A stretch of 18,524 bases of DNA from assembly GCA_018398765.1 (NCBI GenBank), contig JAHBMJ010002493.1, positions 1 through 18,524 on the forward strand, in the 5' to 3' direction. Below, piece after piece: positions 9,920 to 18,436 of this stretch. Source of the stretch: Chromera velia. Its lineage: Eukaryota > Sar > Chromeraceae. Below the pieces are notes generated by a model. It did not search any database. It saw only the letters and a list, made by a program, of their open reading frames with translations, and had not been told where the DNA came from. The position numbers and the translations under genes were made by a program. Within the stretch, counting starts at the first letter, position 1; every line of letters starts with the position of its first letter.

Positions 9920-11552
9920 AGAGAACGACAGCCATGGAGCCGATGGCTTTTTTTGGACCTTGACGTCCTGTTGGATTGATTTACGTGCTTTTACAGAGAT
10001 CATGGCGGACTCAAAAGGAGAGTGTGTGCGGGTCTCCGATTTCCTTTCACATGAGCCAATCAATTTTCCTTTTTCAGCAAAAGCACTTTCCTTCGGTTCT
10101 TGCGGACCATCGCGTTACTGTTTTTCTCTTCGCTTCCCTGCCCATACAAAGCCCTTCTTGCTGTCTTTGTTTTCTTCTCATGTCCTTTCGGTTTCCCGTC
10201 CTTTCTTCAGTGTGACTGGCTTGGCATGATTTCCTCCTTTTCTTCCATTTCTTTCATCTCCCCATGCACCCTCCGTCCGACATGCTTGTGATACCCAGGA
10301 GCTCAAAGGTGTGTCGGGACGGCAGCTCAAGTACCTGTCTGATAAGACGACAGGACTGGGGCCCGGAAGTTTTCCCAGGGGTGTGTGCTTCTATCGTGTG
10401 GAGTTTCAGGGCAACGATGGGTCCAAGTCTGTGGTGTGGAAGCAGGTCAAGGTGAGTATTTCGATACATGCTGTCTGTCTGTCTGTCTCTCTGTCTGTCT
10501 GTCTGTCTTTGTTTGTTTTGGTGAGCATTGTTTTAGGTTCGTGCTTTGGCTGGCCTCTCTTGTTCTGAAGATCCTTTGCCGCAGGTCCTTCAAAGGTCCC
10601 CTTGATTAATTGTGTCTCTCTCAAGTCTGAAAGAATCCTCCCTTCCTTGCTTTGGTCACTTCTGTCTTCTTTCCTCAACTGGAGCGCAAAACTTCTCTTC
10701 GACAATCACGCTCCTGATTCGCCCTGCCCCTCCCAATTTTGACCTTTGCCGCGGACCTCTCTTTCTTTATCTCTGTCCCTCTCCCTCTCAGGATGTCCTC
10801 AAAGATCCCTCCGTTGCGGCAAAAGTCAAGGAATTCCACCAGAAGAAAGAACTGCCTCCCTATCCAGATGTCAGTCCGGACGTCTAGTCTCCTTGACCTA
10901 TCGCAATGTAAGAAGACATGAATTTCGCTTGTAATCTTGGTTTGTTTGAAAATGTCACCGCCCCTCAACAAACAGATTGGTTGATTGGTTGACAGGACGA
11001 TTTCACAGATTGAAGGAAGGAAATCGATCGATTGATGATGTCGCCCTCTCGATCTTCTCTCTGAATTCGTTCTGCAATGACGAGAGTGATGGGCTTCTCA
11101 TGGTCAAACCTCTTTCGCCGGTGCATGTGTTGACTTGCAAGGCTGCAGGTGATTGAGGAGATCGTCAGCTCCTCCTCGGAGGGTCACCTTGAGATAGAGG
11201 ACTTCGACAGGGGCCCGATGGGAGCATCTGCGGACGGTGTGGGAATCTTGGGGAAGGATAGCAGACAGGAAAGACGGATGGAAGGCAGAGAGAGAGAAGG
11301 GCCTGTGGAAGGGTTGGGATGCAAAAAAACTGGAGCATTCCTTGTGCGCTTCGCCCACTCCCACAATCTGGTTGACAGAGGAGAGAAGTGGATGTCGATG
11401 CAGGACGTAAGTAAGCCCGTCTTCTTTTTTCCGTTACACGTTCGGTTTGGCTGCGTGTCTGTCTGTCTGCTTGTCTGCCTGCCTGCCTGCCTGCCTGCGT
11501 GCCTACCTGTCTGTCTGTCTGTCTGCCTGTCTATCTGTCTGTCTGTCTGTCT

Positions 11553-11585
<33 letters not shown>

Positions 11586-11795
11586 GAAAAGAAGGAAAAC
11601 CATGTACTGTCTGTCGGTCTTTCTTTCTGCCCGCCGTCGTTTTGAGACTCCTCCATTTTTGCCTCTTTCCTCTTCTGCGGATTTTTTTGGCCTGCATTTG
11701 GACCTGCAAAGGATCGGACGCCAGACAAACAACGTTTTTCCCCTGCATGTCTTCCTTTTTGTGAGTCTTCCGCGTAAATCCTCCATGATTTCTGT

Positions 11796-11832
<37 letters not shown>

Positions 11833-11833
11833 C

Positions 11834-11864
<31 letters not shown>

Positions 11865-14800
11865 CATCTGCGTATTTTCGCAGAGGTTGTCTCCGCTGGT
11901 GGCTCTGCCGTGCTGCGTCGGTTTCTTCTGAAGAAGGGAGTGTCTCGAGACCAGCTTCCCTCCATCCTACAGAAACAGACAGGCCTGAGAATTCTGTACC
12001 TGCGGAAGAGAGAGTCGCGTTCAGAGGTCTGGAAGGACTGTCTTGTTCAAAGAAGCATCGAGGACAGACAGCTAAGAGAGTGGTATGGTCTGCCTGAGTG
12101 GCTCCCTCCCCAGTGGGAGTTGTTCCGGGAGTTGGAGCAGGGCCAGGCAGACAGAGTCGCCCTGCATTCCTTCCTCACTCAGAAGGGGTACGACCTCAGG
12201 GGGTCTCCTGTTGCAGTGCCCAGGTCGAATGGAGGACAGAGCGGAAACACAAGGGGGTTTCGGGTGATTCCTGAGCACTCCCGGGTGTCCTCGGGGGTGC
12301 CTGACTGTGTGGGAGATAGGGGGGTGGAGGAGGGAAAGAAGAGAAAACCTAATCGAGCAGAGACTGAGGGAGAGGAGGAGTGGGAGGAGGGGCGGAAACG
12401 AAAGAAAAGAGAGAAGGAGGTCGATGGTGCAAGAACGGAGGGTGAGAAGAGAAGAAACGAAGTCTGCAGGAATGAGACAGACAGGTCTCATGAGGGGGCG
12501 AGAGACCGTTCTGCTCTCGCGCTGTCTACCTCTCCGTTTGCCTTTACTTCAGAGTACCGTGCTGTCTCTTCAAATACGATCACCATCTTTGCCGCTCGGA
12601 TCAACAGAGGCCGAAGAGAGTATTTCATTTCCAACATTCGTCGCCCTTCCACTGTTTCCAGTCTTCCACCAACTCCCACAAGGTTTGACGACTCCAGGCA
12701 CGGTTCCTCACGTGTCCCTGCCGGAGATATCGATCAGGGTGCCAGAGAAGAGGGGGGGGAAGAGTCCACTCCTGTAGCAGGAAGAGGAAGACTGGAGGAC
12801 GGTCAATGGAGACATCTCGGCCGCCTGACAGACCATTTCCCCCTACTGCGGGAATTTCACACAGAAAATCACATCCCAATTGCACCACAGGTTGGCTGAT
12901 AGTGCCTCTACATGGTTGGGCCAAGAAAAGAAGACTGTCCTCTTTCTTTTTCCCCTTTCCCGCGCTCGCTTTTCAAATGCATTTGAGCTCTCTCCCCAAC
13001 CAACCTCTGCTGGCGCTGTCTGCACGATTGACTGGAGACAAACTGCTTGCATGGAGTCGAAATTAATTTCGCACGAAACTCTGCCCCCCCGCCGCCATTC
13101 TGATTGAATGAATGTGCAGAGACCCGTCAGAGTAGTGGACTCGAGAGGAAAGACCCAAAAGGACATCTGCTTCAAGGTGGAGGTCTGTCTGTCTTTCTGT
13201 CTGTCTGTCTCTCCTTCTCTTTCTGTTCTTGTGCTTCAGTCTCCGTGTCTCTTGTTGCGTGCCTCCCTTGCCTTGCTCTGGCATCAGTGGCGGTTGATCA
13301 GCGATTTTCTGCGTGTGGGGGCATTGATAAGTCAGACTCGTACATGGATAGGGGCACTCAGTCTTTATCGTCAAACTTCAGGTCGACGTTCTGGCACGAT
13401 CTGCCCCTCTTTGGTGCGACTTTGGCTTTTGCTTGTGTTTGGCATGCAGTTACTGGCCCCTTCTGCAAAACGTGCATGCGCAAATCCTGCAGGCCATCCC
13501 CTTGCAATGTGTTCGTTCGTGCCTGCAGGTTTGCGTTGAGTGGAACCTGGAGTGTCTCCGGGAGGATCTGCGTCTTGACATGAACAGATGGATCAGAGTG
13601 GCAGACCTTTTTTCGGAGTCTCCGGGAGCGTTTGATCTTGTTGAGACCTATCTGAAGACTGCGAGATTGAGGTGGCCTCCTCTCATTGATCTGACGGTAG
13701 GTCGGTCTGAAAGGGGGGGGGGGGGTGTCATTGTCGCGGTTCAAAGAAGGGAAATACTGTCCGACCTTTCGACAGACCCACGGACGAAAGACTTTTACTT
13801 TCTGCGGTGAATTTTCTGTCCCTTTAGAGCAACATGCAGACAACTCTCTTTTTCTGTGCATATTCTTCTCTCTTCTCCCGTTTCCTCTCGATCGATAAAA
13901 CTCGAAGTCTGCCTGCCTGCCTGCCTGTGTGTGTGCAGGATCCGTTGGAGCTCCTGGAATCCCGACAGGTGGGTCAGGGGCGAAGGGTTGTGGTGTTTGT
14001 CTTCGCTGCTGTTGCAGGAGAGGCAGGAGGAGATGAGAAAGAAAAATGACCTCTTTCTCTTTTTATGTGATTCCATTGTCAGGCTGAAGATTGAAGCGTC
14101 TTCCCTGGTTGGCAGAAATCCACTTAATGCAAAGATGGCTGCAGATCCTTCCTTGCTCTCTCTCGAAATACTGCTGCACATCATTTTCCTCCTCATGCAT
14201 TGTTTTCCTCTCTGTTTTGTGGAAGTTTCTCTGTGGATGATCATGAAGCGAGTCGGAACTTTATAGAGTCCCTTCCTTTTTACTCCCTCAATTGCGACCT
14301 CAATTTTGGAAATGCAGATTGGTGAAGAGGCTGACGCTGAGACTGAGTACCTCACCGTCTTTGCGTTGAATCCGCTCTTCGTTCGGCCCCCGCCCAAGAA
14401 GCCCAACGTAGCATCAGGGACAGCTGTCGGGCACGGAAACGGCGAAACTGAAAAAGAGAGAGAAGGACTGGAAGGGTACGAGAAAGAGGTCGAAGGTCCT
14501 GTGCCCCACTCCGAAGCCGTCTCCCCGTCTGTGTGTGTCCACTTGTGGAGACGGAGAGACAGTCTGCCCACGAGTCTGGTCGAGCGTTTCGGTCAGATGG
14601 GAGAGGGGACTTTGGAGAGCCAGAAAGAGGAGGGAAAGGTGGAGAGACGAGGGAAAGTGCCTGCGTCTGGGGAATCTCTGGGCCAGGGAGAGTGTCACCG
14701 CAGTCCCCGACAGCAGGAAGAGCCGAGTGTGGGACCCTCCAGAGACGAGGTCAGTACACAGAATTAAACTCACAGACACACACACACACACACACACCTC

Positions 14801-17225
14801 TTCTTTCTCCATGGCTACATTCTTGACTGTGCATGTGTCGCATGATGAGTTTTCTTATGTCTTTGTGTGTAAGGGGGGTGCGAGATTCGTGTCCGTCGTT
14901 CTATTTGAGTGACTGGCTTCTTGTCAAAGACTCATTCGATGGCCCCTTTCTCGTCTGCAGTGTAACGATTCCTGTCGAGTCCGCAATCCGATCAGGGATA
15001 GTGGAATCGTTTTTGCGTCTTCGGGTGTGGAGGTAGCAGAAGGACACGAAGTGATGGTGATTGGCAACAGGCCTGAGCTCGGCAGCTGGGACGTGACGAG
15101 AGGAGTGCCTCTGACGGCGAAGGGGCATGGGGAGTGCTGTGTGTGGGTGTCAGAGCCTGTTGAGCTGCGTGCGTTGACACAGACAAGTGCTGCTGTCTCA
15201 CTGACAAGTGACCAACAGGTTGAGTTCCTCTTCGTCTCTGTTCCGTCTGCTAAGGCATCCGTCAGAGGACAGACGGGGCAAGGGGGGGGGGGCAAAATAG
15301 ACGACAGTCAGGTGACTGCTGAGCCGTTGGGCGAAGTCAGGGCAGCTGGGTTTCCTGTTGGTGAGTGGGTGTGGCTGGCAGGTCGTTGGGGGGACATTCA
15401 GACGACGTGCGTTGTTGCAGACAGACGCGAGGTAGAAGAAATGCGAGCGCAGAGAGACAAAGAAAAAGAGTCAAACGCTAGACAGCAGGCTGAAATTGCC
15501 TCGGTGTCTCCTGCAGAGTCTCCTCAGACGTCCGCCTCAGCCGTTGCACGAAGTGGGAGAGGGAGAGAGGCACGTTTCGACGCGCAACAACAGCCGTCAC
15601 CACCCAGAGCCGCTCCGTGCGAGCGGTCCTGCGTCTCTCATGATGTCTCCTGCAGAGACCCGAAAGTGACGCTGCCAGTGCTGCCTGAGACTGATGCCTC
15701 CCCTGTCTTGTCCGTCTCCGAGACTTCAGTCTATTCTGCACCGATGCTGCCGCAGAGTGAGAGTCCAGTTCACAACCCAGCTGGGGACTCCGACCCTCTC
15801 CCATGTGGGGGAGTTGGCGTTGGTCCTCCGTGTGAGGAGGCGGGTGCTCAGAGGGAACTGACAGAGGGGGCTGAGAAGGGACAGCGCGGGGATGTCGTGA
15901 TAAAAGAAAGTACTCAGATGTCTGTGGCGTCTCTGCCTGATCACAGAGAGGACGCGTCTGAGCAAATGCAGGTCCACTCTGATCAGCCCAAAGAAATGAA
16001 AGTGCTCGACTCTCAAAAGCAGACGTCTTCCGTTTCCCCCAGGGGCAGAGAGACCCAACAACTAAGTGCCCAACACCAACACAAGGTGTCATTGGTTGAC
16101 AGCGCTCCATGCGAACAGTCCTCTCGCCCCCAAAACGCCACCTGCAGAGAATTGAACGGGACAGTGTCAGTCACCACAAAGGCCACTGAGGCTGCCCCCG
16201 TTTTGTCCATTTCAGAGACAACCCGCGTCTCGTCTCCCTCTCTGCTTCCCCAGCCTGAGAATCTGAGTGACAGCGTCGGGAGTTCCGACCTTCTTTTGAG
16301 TGGGGAGGTCGGCGGTGGTTGTCAGTGTGGGGAGAACGGAGGTATGCAAATGGCAGTGGAGGCTGGGAAACCAGAGCACGGCGATGTTGTCATGAAAGAG
16401 AGTGCTCAACTGTCTGTGAATTCTCTCCCAGATCAGACAGACGACTCACACGACCAGAGAAAAATTGACTCCCATCAAACCGCGGCAGTTCCACCCATGA
16501 GCCCCGATGCTGTTCAGCATGCTCAGAAGCAGAGATTCACCGAACCTCCCGACTGTCACGAAGAGACTCAGTCTGCTGGTGTGGGAAGGAAAAGGGGTTG
16601 GGAGGATGTGGAGAGAGTCAGTGCGGGCACCTCTGGTGGGACAGGTCAAGAGCCTGGAGGGGAGGAGGCACTGCCGATTGAAAGGCCGATTCAGGCTTCC
16701 GAGGACGAGGCACCCAAATTGAATCCCTCTGCAAATCCAGGGGAAGAGCCGTGCCACCCTCCTTTAGTGAAACAGAGGAGGACGAGTGCCTTGGCGGCAA
16801 CTCGTGGTGTCTCGTCTCGTCGTGATGTGAAGCCGTGGTTTGTCGGTGAGAAGGAGCCTGCAGCAGATCCGTGGTGGTATGAGTTGTTGGTCTCAAGGAA
16901 GTACCTCGACGCAGCCTCCCTTTCCTATGCTGGGGTGGGGTTGAATGAGTTTCGAAGCGCGAAGGCTGGTAGAAAGGGGGGGGCTAGGGTATTGCTCGGA
17001 AAGGGAAAATCTGGGTTGGCGCATTTCGGTGGTCGGGGTTGGTACAGGAAGGAAGTTGAGGGTCCTCTGACAGAGACGGGAGAGCGCCCCGTTTGTCCGC
17101 CTCCTTGTGAGTTGGTGTGGGTGGTGTGGGGGGACAAGGGGCATCCTCTGGGACTGGACTCATCTTTTCCGGAGTGGCCCCTTCCGGATTGCTATCTCCC
17201 TGTCTCCCTCGTTTTTTGCATTTGA
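6675..17225 (+). CDS. Large multi-exon protein with chromodomain-like modules and a CBM20-type starch-binding region
   Basis: Exons by eye: 6675-6720, 6894-6965, 7205-7483, 7843-8141, 8711-8766, 9036-9819, 10299-10451, 10792-10869, 11149-11406, 11886-12890, 13120-13176, 13529-13696, 13939-13968, 14318-14749 and 14961-17225. Phases agree at every joint; the total is 5982 nt or 1993 residues. The start ATG opens MSSSFGQPRF. Order of parts: acidic N-terminus; chromodomain-like module 1 (about 101-162); weaker related modules near 449-503, 540-583, 590-692 and 1011-1075; basic clusters at about 825-831 (KKRKPNR) and 845-853 (RKRKKREKE); CBM20-type region (about 1252-1340); possible coiled coil (RREVEEMRAQRDKEKE); duplicated Ser/Pro/Glu-rich tail; a Trp-rich C-terminus. 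A nuclear role is inferred from the basic clusters and modules. Uncertain points: an optional exon 8378-8455 (GDLDGFSDPSSSELLPSF, in phase, 26 codons); the exon 8, 9 and 11 borders; a strong acceptor at 17226-17228 that could move the C-terminus. It could also be two genes, split at a stop at 10885-10887. Confidence 0.6.
7382..7932 (+). other. Chromodomain-like module 1 (split by an intron)
   Basis: The end of exon 3 and the start of exon 4 together read WEIEDITSRR, then VVEFQCIWKNF-TRYATWLTEE, then VWNTAGGPDALGRFRNTKK. This follows the chromodomain plan: a leading strand 'ExI.xxR', a 'V/F-x-C/V-x-W-K' strand, the 'TW-x-x-E-E' turn, then a short C-terminal helix ending in a Phe/Tyr-rich segment. 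Chromodomains bind methyl-lysine through aromatic residues. Here Trp128 and Trp137 occupy positions normally used. The intron falls just before the TW motif. The phase-1 split codon (a then gg) gives Arg133. This is the strongest domain call in the N-terminal half. Confidence 0.6.
8142..8210 (+). repeat. Intronic (CTGT)n-rich tract starting at a splice donor
   Basis: Directly after exon 4, the donor GTCTGT is the first unit of an imperfect CTGT run that continues for about 70 bp. The rest of the intron to 8710 is pyrimidine-rich. Confidence 0.75.
8856..8887 (+). repeat. (TC)n microsatellite in intron 5
   Basis: About 16 TC units end in ttccag. That AG is an apparent acceptor, but the frame following it (8891) stops soon. 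The in-phase acceptor is at 9033-9035. Confidence 0.85.
9628..9819 (+). other. Possible chromodomain-like module 2
   Basis: The end of exon 6 reads WYELVTVVLDKRDH, VVVCKRKAQKWSTV and then EVPDEARRKF (about residues 449-503). The plan is a leading strand, a V-x-V-x-C strand, a Trp, then a short helix ending in Phe, which resembles module 1 without its acidic 'TWxxEE' turn. Similarity is by pattern only and is weak. A related WYEL motif recurs near the C-terminus of the protein (WWYELLVSRKYLD, about 16871-16909). Confidence 0.3.
9842..9925. repeat. (CA)n-(GA)n compound microsatellite in intron 6
   Basis: About 45 bp of CA units are followed by about 30 bp of GA/GAAA units, close to the exon 6 donor (9820). 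It is purine-rich on the + strand, against the pyrimidine bias of most introns here. Confidence 0.9.
10299..10869 (+). other. Possible chromodomain-like module 3 (split by an intron)
   Basis: Exons 7 and 8 join in phase 0 to read CFYRVEFQGNDGSKSVVWKQ, then VKDVLKDPSVAAKVKEFHQK. The plan is strand, turn, strand with Trp (VVW), then a helix ending in Phe-His. It resembles a chromo or chromo-shadow fold. The intron lies four residues after the Trp. Exon 8 can instead read through its donor (gtcagt at 10870) to a TAG at 10885-10887. Confidence 0.35.
10470..10510 (+). repeat. (CTGT)n microsatellite in intron 7
   Basis: About ten CTGT units lie 18 bp after the gtgagt donor at 10452. Confidence 0.9.
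11455..11583 (+). repeat. (CTGT)n/(CTGC)n tract in intron 9
   Basis: Roughly 130 bp of CTGT and CTGC units, the longest tetranucleotide tract in the window. It ends at tctatgaaaag. The same intron later holds a (TC)n-(TG)n tract. Confidence 0.9.
11793..11866 (+). repeat. (TC)n-(TG)n compound microsatellite in intron 9
   Basis: CT-rich units change to about 13 TG units, ending some 17 bp before the exon 10 acceptor. The tract may serve as the polypyrimidine tract. Confidence 0.9.
13120..13696 (+). other. Possible chromodomain-like module 5 (split by an intron)
   Basis: Exons 11 and 12 read RPVRVVDSRGKTQKDICFK, then VCVEWNLECL, then RWIRVADLFSESPGAFDL and VETYLKT. A V-x-V-x-W strand, a second Trp and a short helix ending in Tyr fit the same plan with an insertion after the first Trp. 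The exon 11 donor may be 13177 (gtggag) or 13183 (gtctgt); the second adds Val-Glu. Weak, pattern-based. Confidence 0.3.
13183..13215 (+). repeat. (CTGT)n tract at a possible donor of exon 11
   Basis: GTCTGTCTGTCTTTCTGTCT begins exactly at the alternative donor 13183, like the tract after exon 4. Confidence 0.75.
14774..14799. repeat. (CA)n microsatellite in intron 14
   Basis: About 12 CA units lie 25 bp after the gtcagt donor at 14750. Confidence 0.9.
14991..15260 (+). other. CBM20-type starch/glycan-binding region
   Basis: The start of exon 15 reads GIVFASSGVEVAEGHEVMVI, then GNRPELGSWDVTRGVPLT, and later VEFLFV. This matches the N-terminal half of family 20 carbohydrate-binding modules: a leading strand, 'G-x-x-V-x-V-x-G', 'P-E-L-G-x-W-D', 'V-P-L' and the 'V-E-Y-K-F' strand. 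The usual C-terminal 'W-E-x-x-x-N-R' is not recognisable, so one glycan-binding site may be lost. CBM20 modules bind starch or glycogen chains. Known hosts include amylases, glucan water dikinases and laforin-type phosphatases; none of those catalytic domains is visible here. Confidence 0.65.
15612..16480 (+). repeat. Internal duplication in the last exon (two ~370-bp copies)
   Basis: Copy 1 (about 15612-15988) and copy 2 (about 16104-16480) encode two diverged ~125-residue segments in the same order. Paired anchors are APCERS/APCEQS, SPVLSVSETS/APVLSISETT, LPQSESP/LLPQPEN, RGDVVIKESTQMSVASLPD/HGDVVMKESAQLSVNSLPD and HSDQ/DSHQ. The offset is about 492 bp, so the repeat unit probably includes some of the flanking GRE...QQ sequence. 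The region is Ser/Pro/Glu-rich and probably disordered. Confidence 0.8.
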
Positions 17226-17640
17226 CAGACACACGAAAGAAAAGGATGAGGCGGGGAAGTAACGGGAATGGGTGGGGACGCAAAATGAAGTGGGCGTGCA
17301 TATCATCAGCAGAGTGCAGGGTATAAATGAAGGTCCAGGCTCAATCCAGGAGGTCTGGAGAAGCATCTCGGCCCTTCTTTCTTTCTGTTTTGAGAGAGAG
17401 GTAGAACAGTTCGCCAGGTTTGGTGTTCTGGAGTCCTGGTGCATGGAGGAGGGGTGTGTGGCACTGCACTGCAAAATGGGAGGGGGTTCAGGGGGGCAAA
17501 ATGGGTAGCCAAAGAAGAGGAGAAACAAATGACGGATAGGAGCGCTTGCATGGGCTTGCTCCAGGGAGAAATAGTGCTGCAACTCGTGGACCTTCCAGAT
17601 AGAGGTCGATCCACCACTATCTGTGCGCCTGATTGAATAC
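17226..17640. other. Downstream flank / probable 3' UTR of the large gene
   Basis: Purine-rich sequence follows the stop codon. An open frame at 17272-17508 (78 codons) has ordinary composition but no ATG start, domain or supported splice partner. A TATA-like string gggtataaatg lies at about 17319. No canonical polyadenylation signal is seen near the stop. Confidence 0.35.
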
Positions 17641-18200
17641 AGTCTTAAAAACAGTCACTCTTAGTCTCTTACACTTAATATTGGCTGTGCCAGCTAGAAA
17701 TCTGAAATCAAAAATTCAAAATCCAGATCTAAATGCACTAGTAAATGTACTACTAAATCTTGTTAAATAATCTAGTATATAATCGTACATTTCTAGATTA
17801 TTTACGGACTGTGTGCTACTAGACACAATCATAAATTTATATAAAACCCGCGATAAAACTTTTTGTTAATAAAATCAGTAGCTAAAAAAGTTTTTTCCTA
17901 TAATTTTGTTATCACTGACATATAATGCCGCATATTATTCTATCAATTATAAATAAAATGAATATTGCATATATAAAAAATTATTAAAACGATCGATGCA
18001 ATAATTCATGCAATTGCTATTCATTCAATCAGTCAAGGAAAGTAATATCACTGTAATGATCATGATGATGATCATATGATGATGAAATCTAAAATAAAAT
18101 CGTAAGTGATGCAATCATTGCAATGAAACACAATTAAACGATAAATTAAACTATGGAGTCTATGGTACAAAACAGTCTAGAAAGCAATTTCGATATTTTC
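17640..18200. other. AT-rich island, no gene seen
   Basis: Composition falls abruptly to very AT-rich with stop codons in all frames. It contains a perfect 11-bp inverted repeat, AAATAATCTAG (17765-17775) and CTAGATTATTT (17793-17803). It also contains two ATGATCAT palindromes separated by GATG (18056-18075). It may be a decayed or non-autonomous mobile element or an intergenic spacer; no terminal repeats or target-site duplication were identified. Confidence 0.5.
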
Positions 18201-18436
18201 TATTCGATTCTTGCAAAAGTGGATGACCATCGAAAACAAAAGAAGGTCCTTTTGCTGATTATTGAATGACACAACACATCCTTTTTTTCAACTTTTTGGA
18301 CTGCTTGAACATGGCTTTGGACGCAGCTGCACACATGCAGACACGCAGAGACGGCGGGAGAGATTGATGCACGGATAGCGGGGCGCCCGCGCGCACGAGA
18401 GAGAGAGGACAAACGAAGGAAGGAAAGAACGAGACA

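Larger units (their letters stand above)
11149..11937 (+). other. Possible chromodomain-like module 4 (split by an intron)
   Basis: Exon 9 begins VIEEIVSSSSEGH and, after a ~50-residue insertion, reads GAFLVRFAHS, then KWMSMQD. Exon 10 continues VVSAGGSAVLRRFLLKKG. The order 'xIEEIV / FLVRF / W / SAGGSAVLRRF' parallels module 1 (IEDI / FQCIW / TW / TAGGPDALGRF), including the shared A-G-G-x-x-A-L/V-x-R-F end. The splice is ambiguous: donor 11407 with acceptor 11885, or donor 11411 with acceptor 11883. The second option adds one Lys. Confidence 0.4.

Noticed and set aside
10887-11149. Separate second gene starting downstream of the 10887 stop
   Set aside because: Every ATG in this interval meets a stop before exon 9, and exon 9 is preceded by an acceptor. 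A single gene using the 10870 donor is simpler.
11838-11883. Cys/Val-rich start of the 353-codon frame
   Set aside because: It is a translation of the (TG)n microsatellite upstream of the exon 10 acceptor.
15478-16110. 210-codon open frame on the - strand
   Set aside because: It is antisense to the well-supported last exon of the large gene and has the composition expected of a shadow frame.
17272-17508. Small gene after the large gene (78 codons)
   Set aside because: It has no ATG start, no domain and no splice partner in phase. It could be part of an alternative last exon, but nothing supports that.
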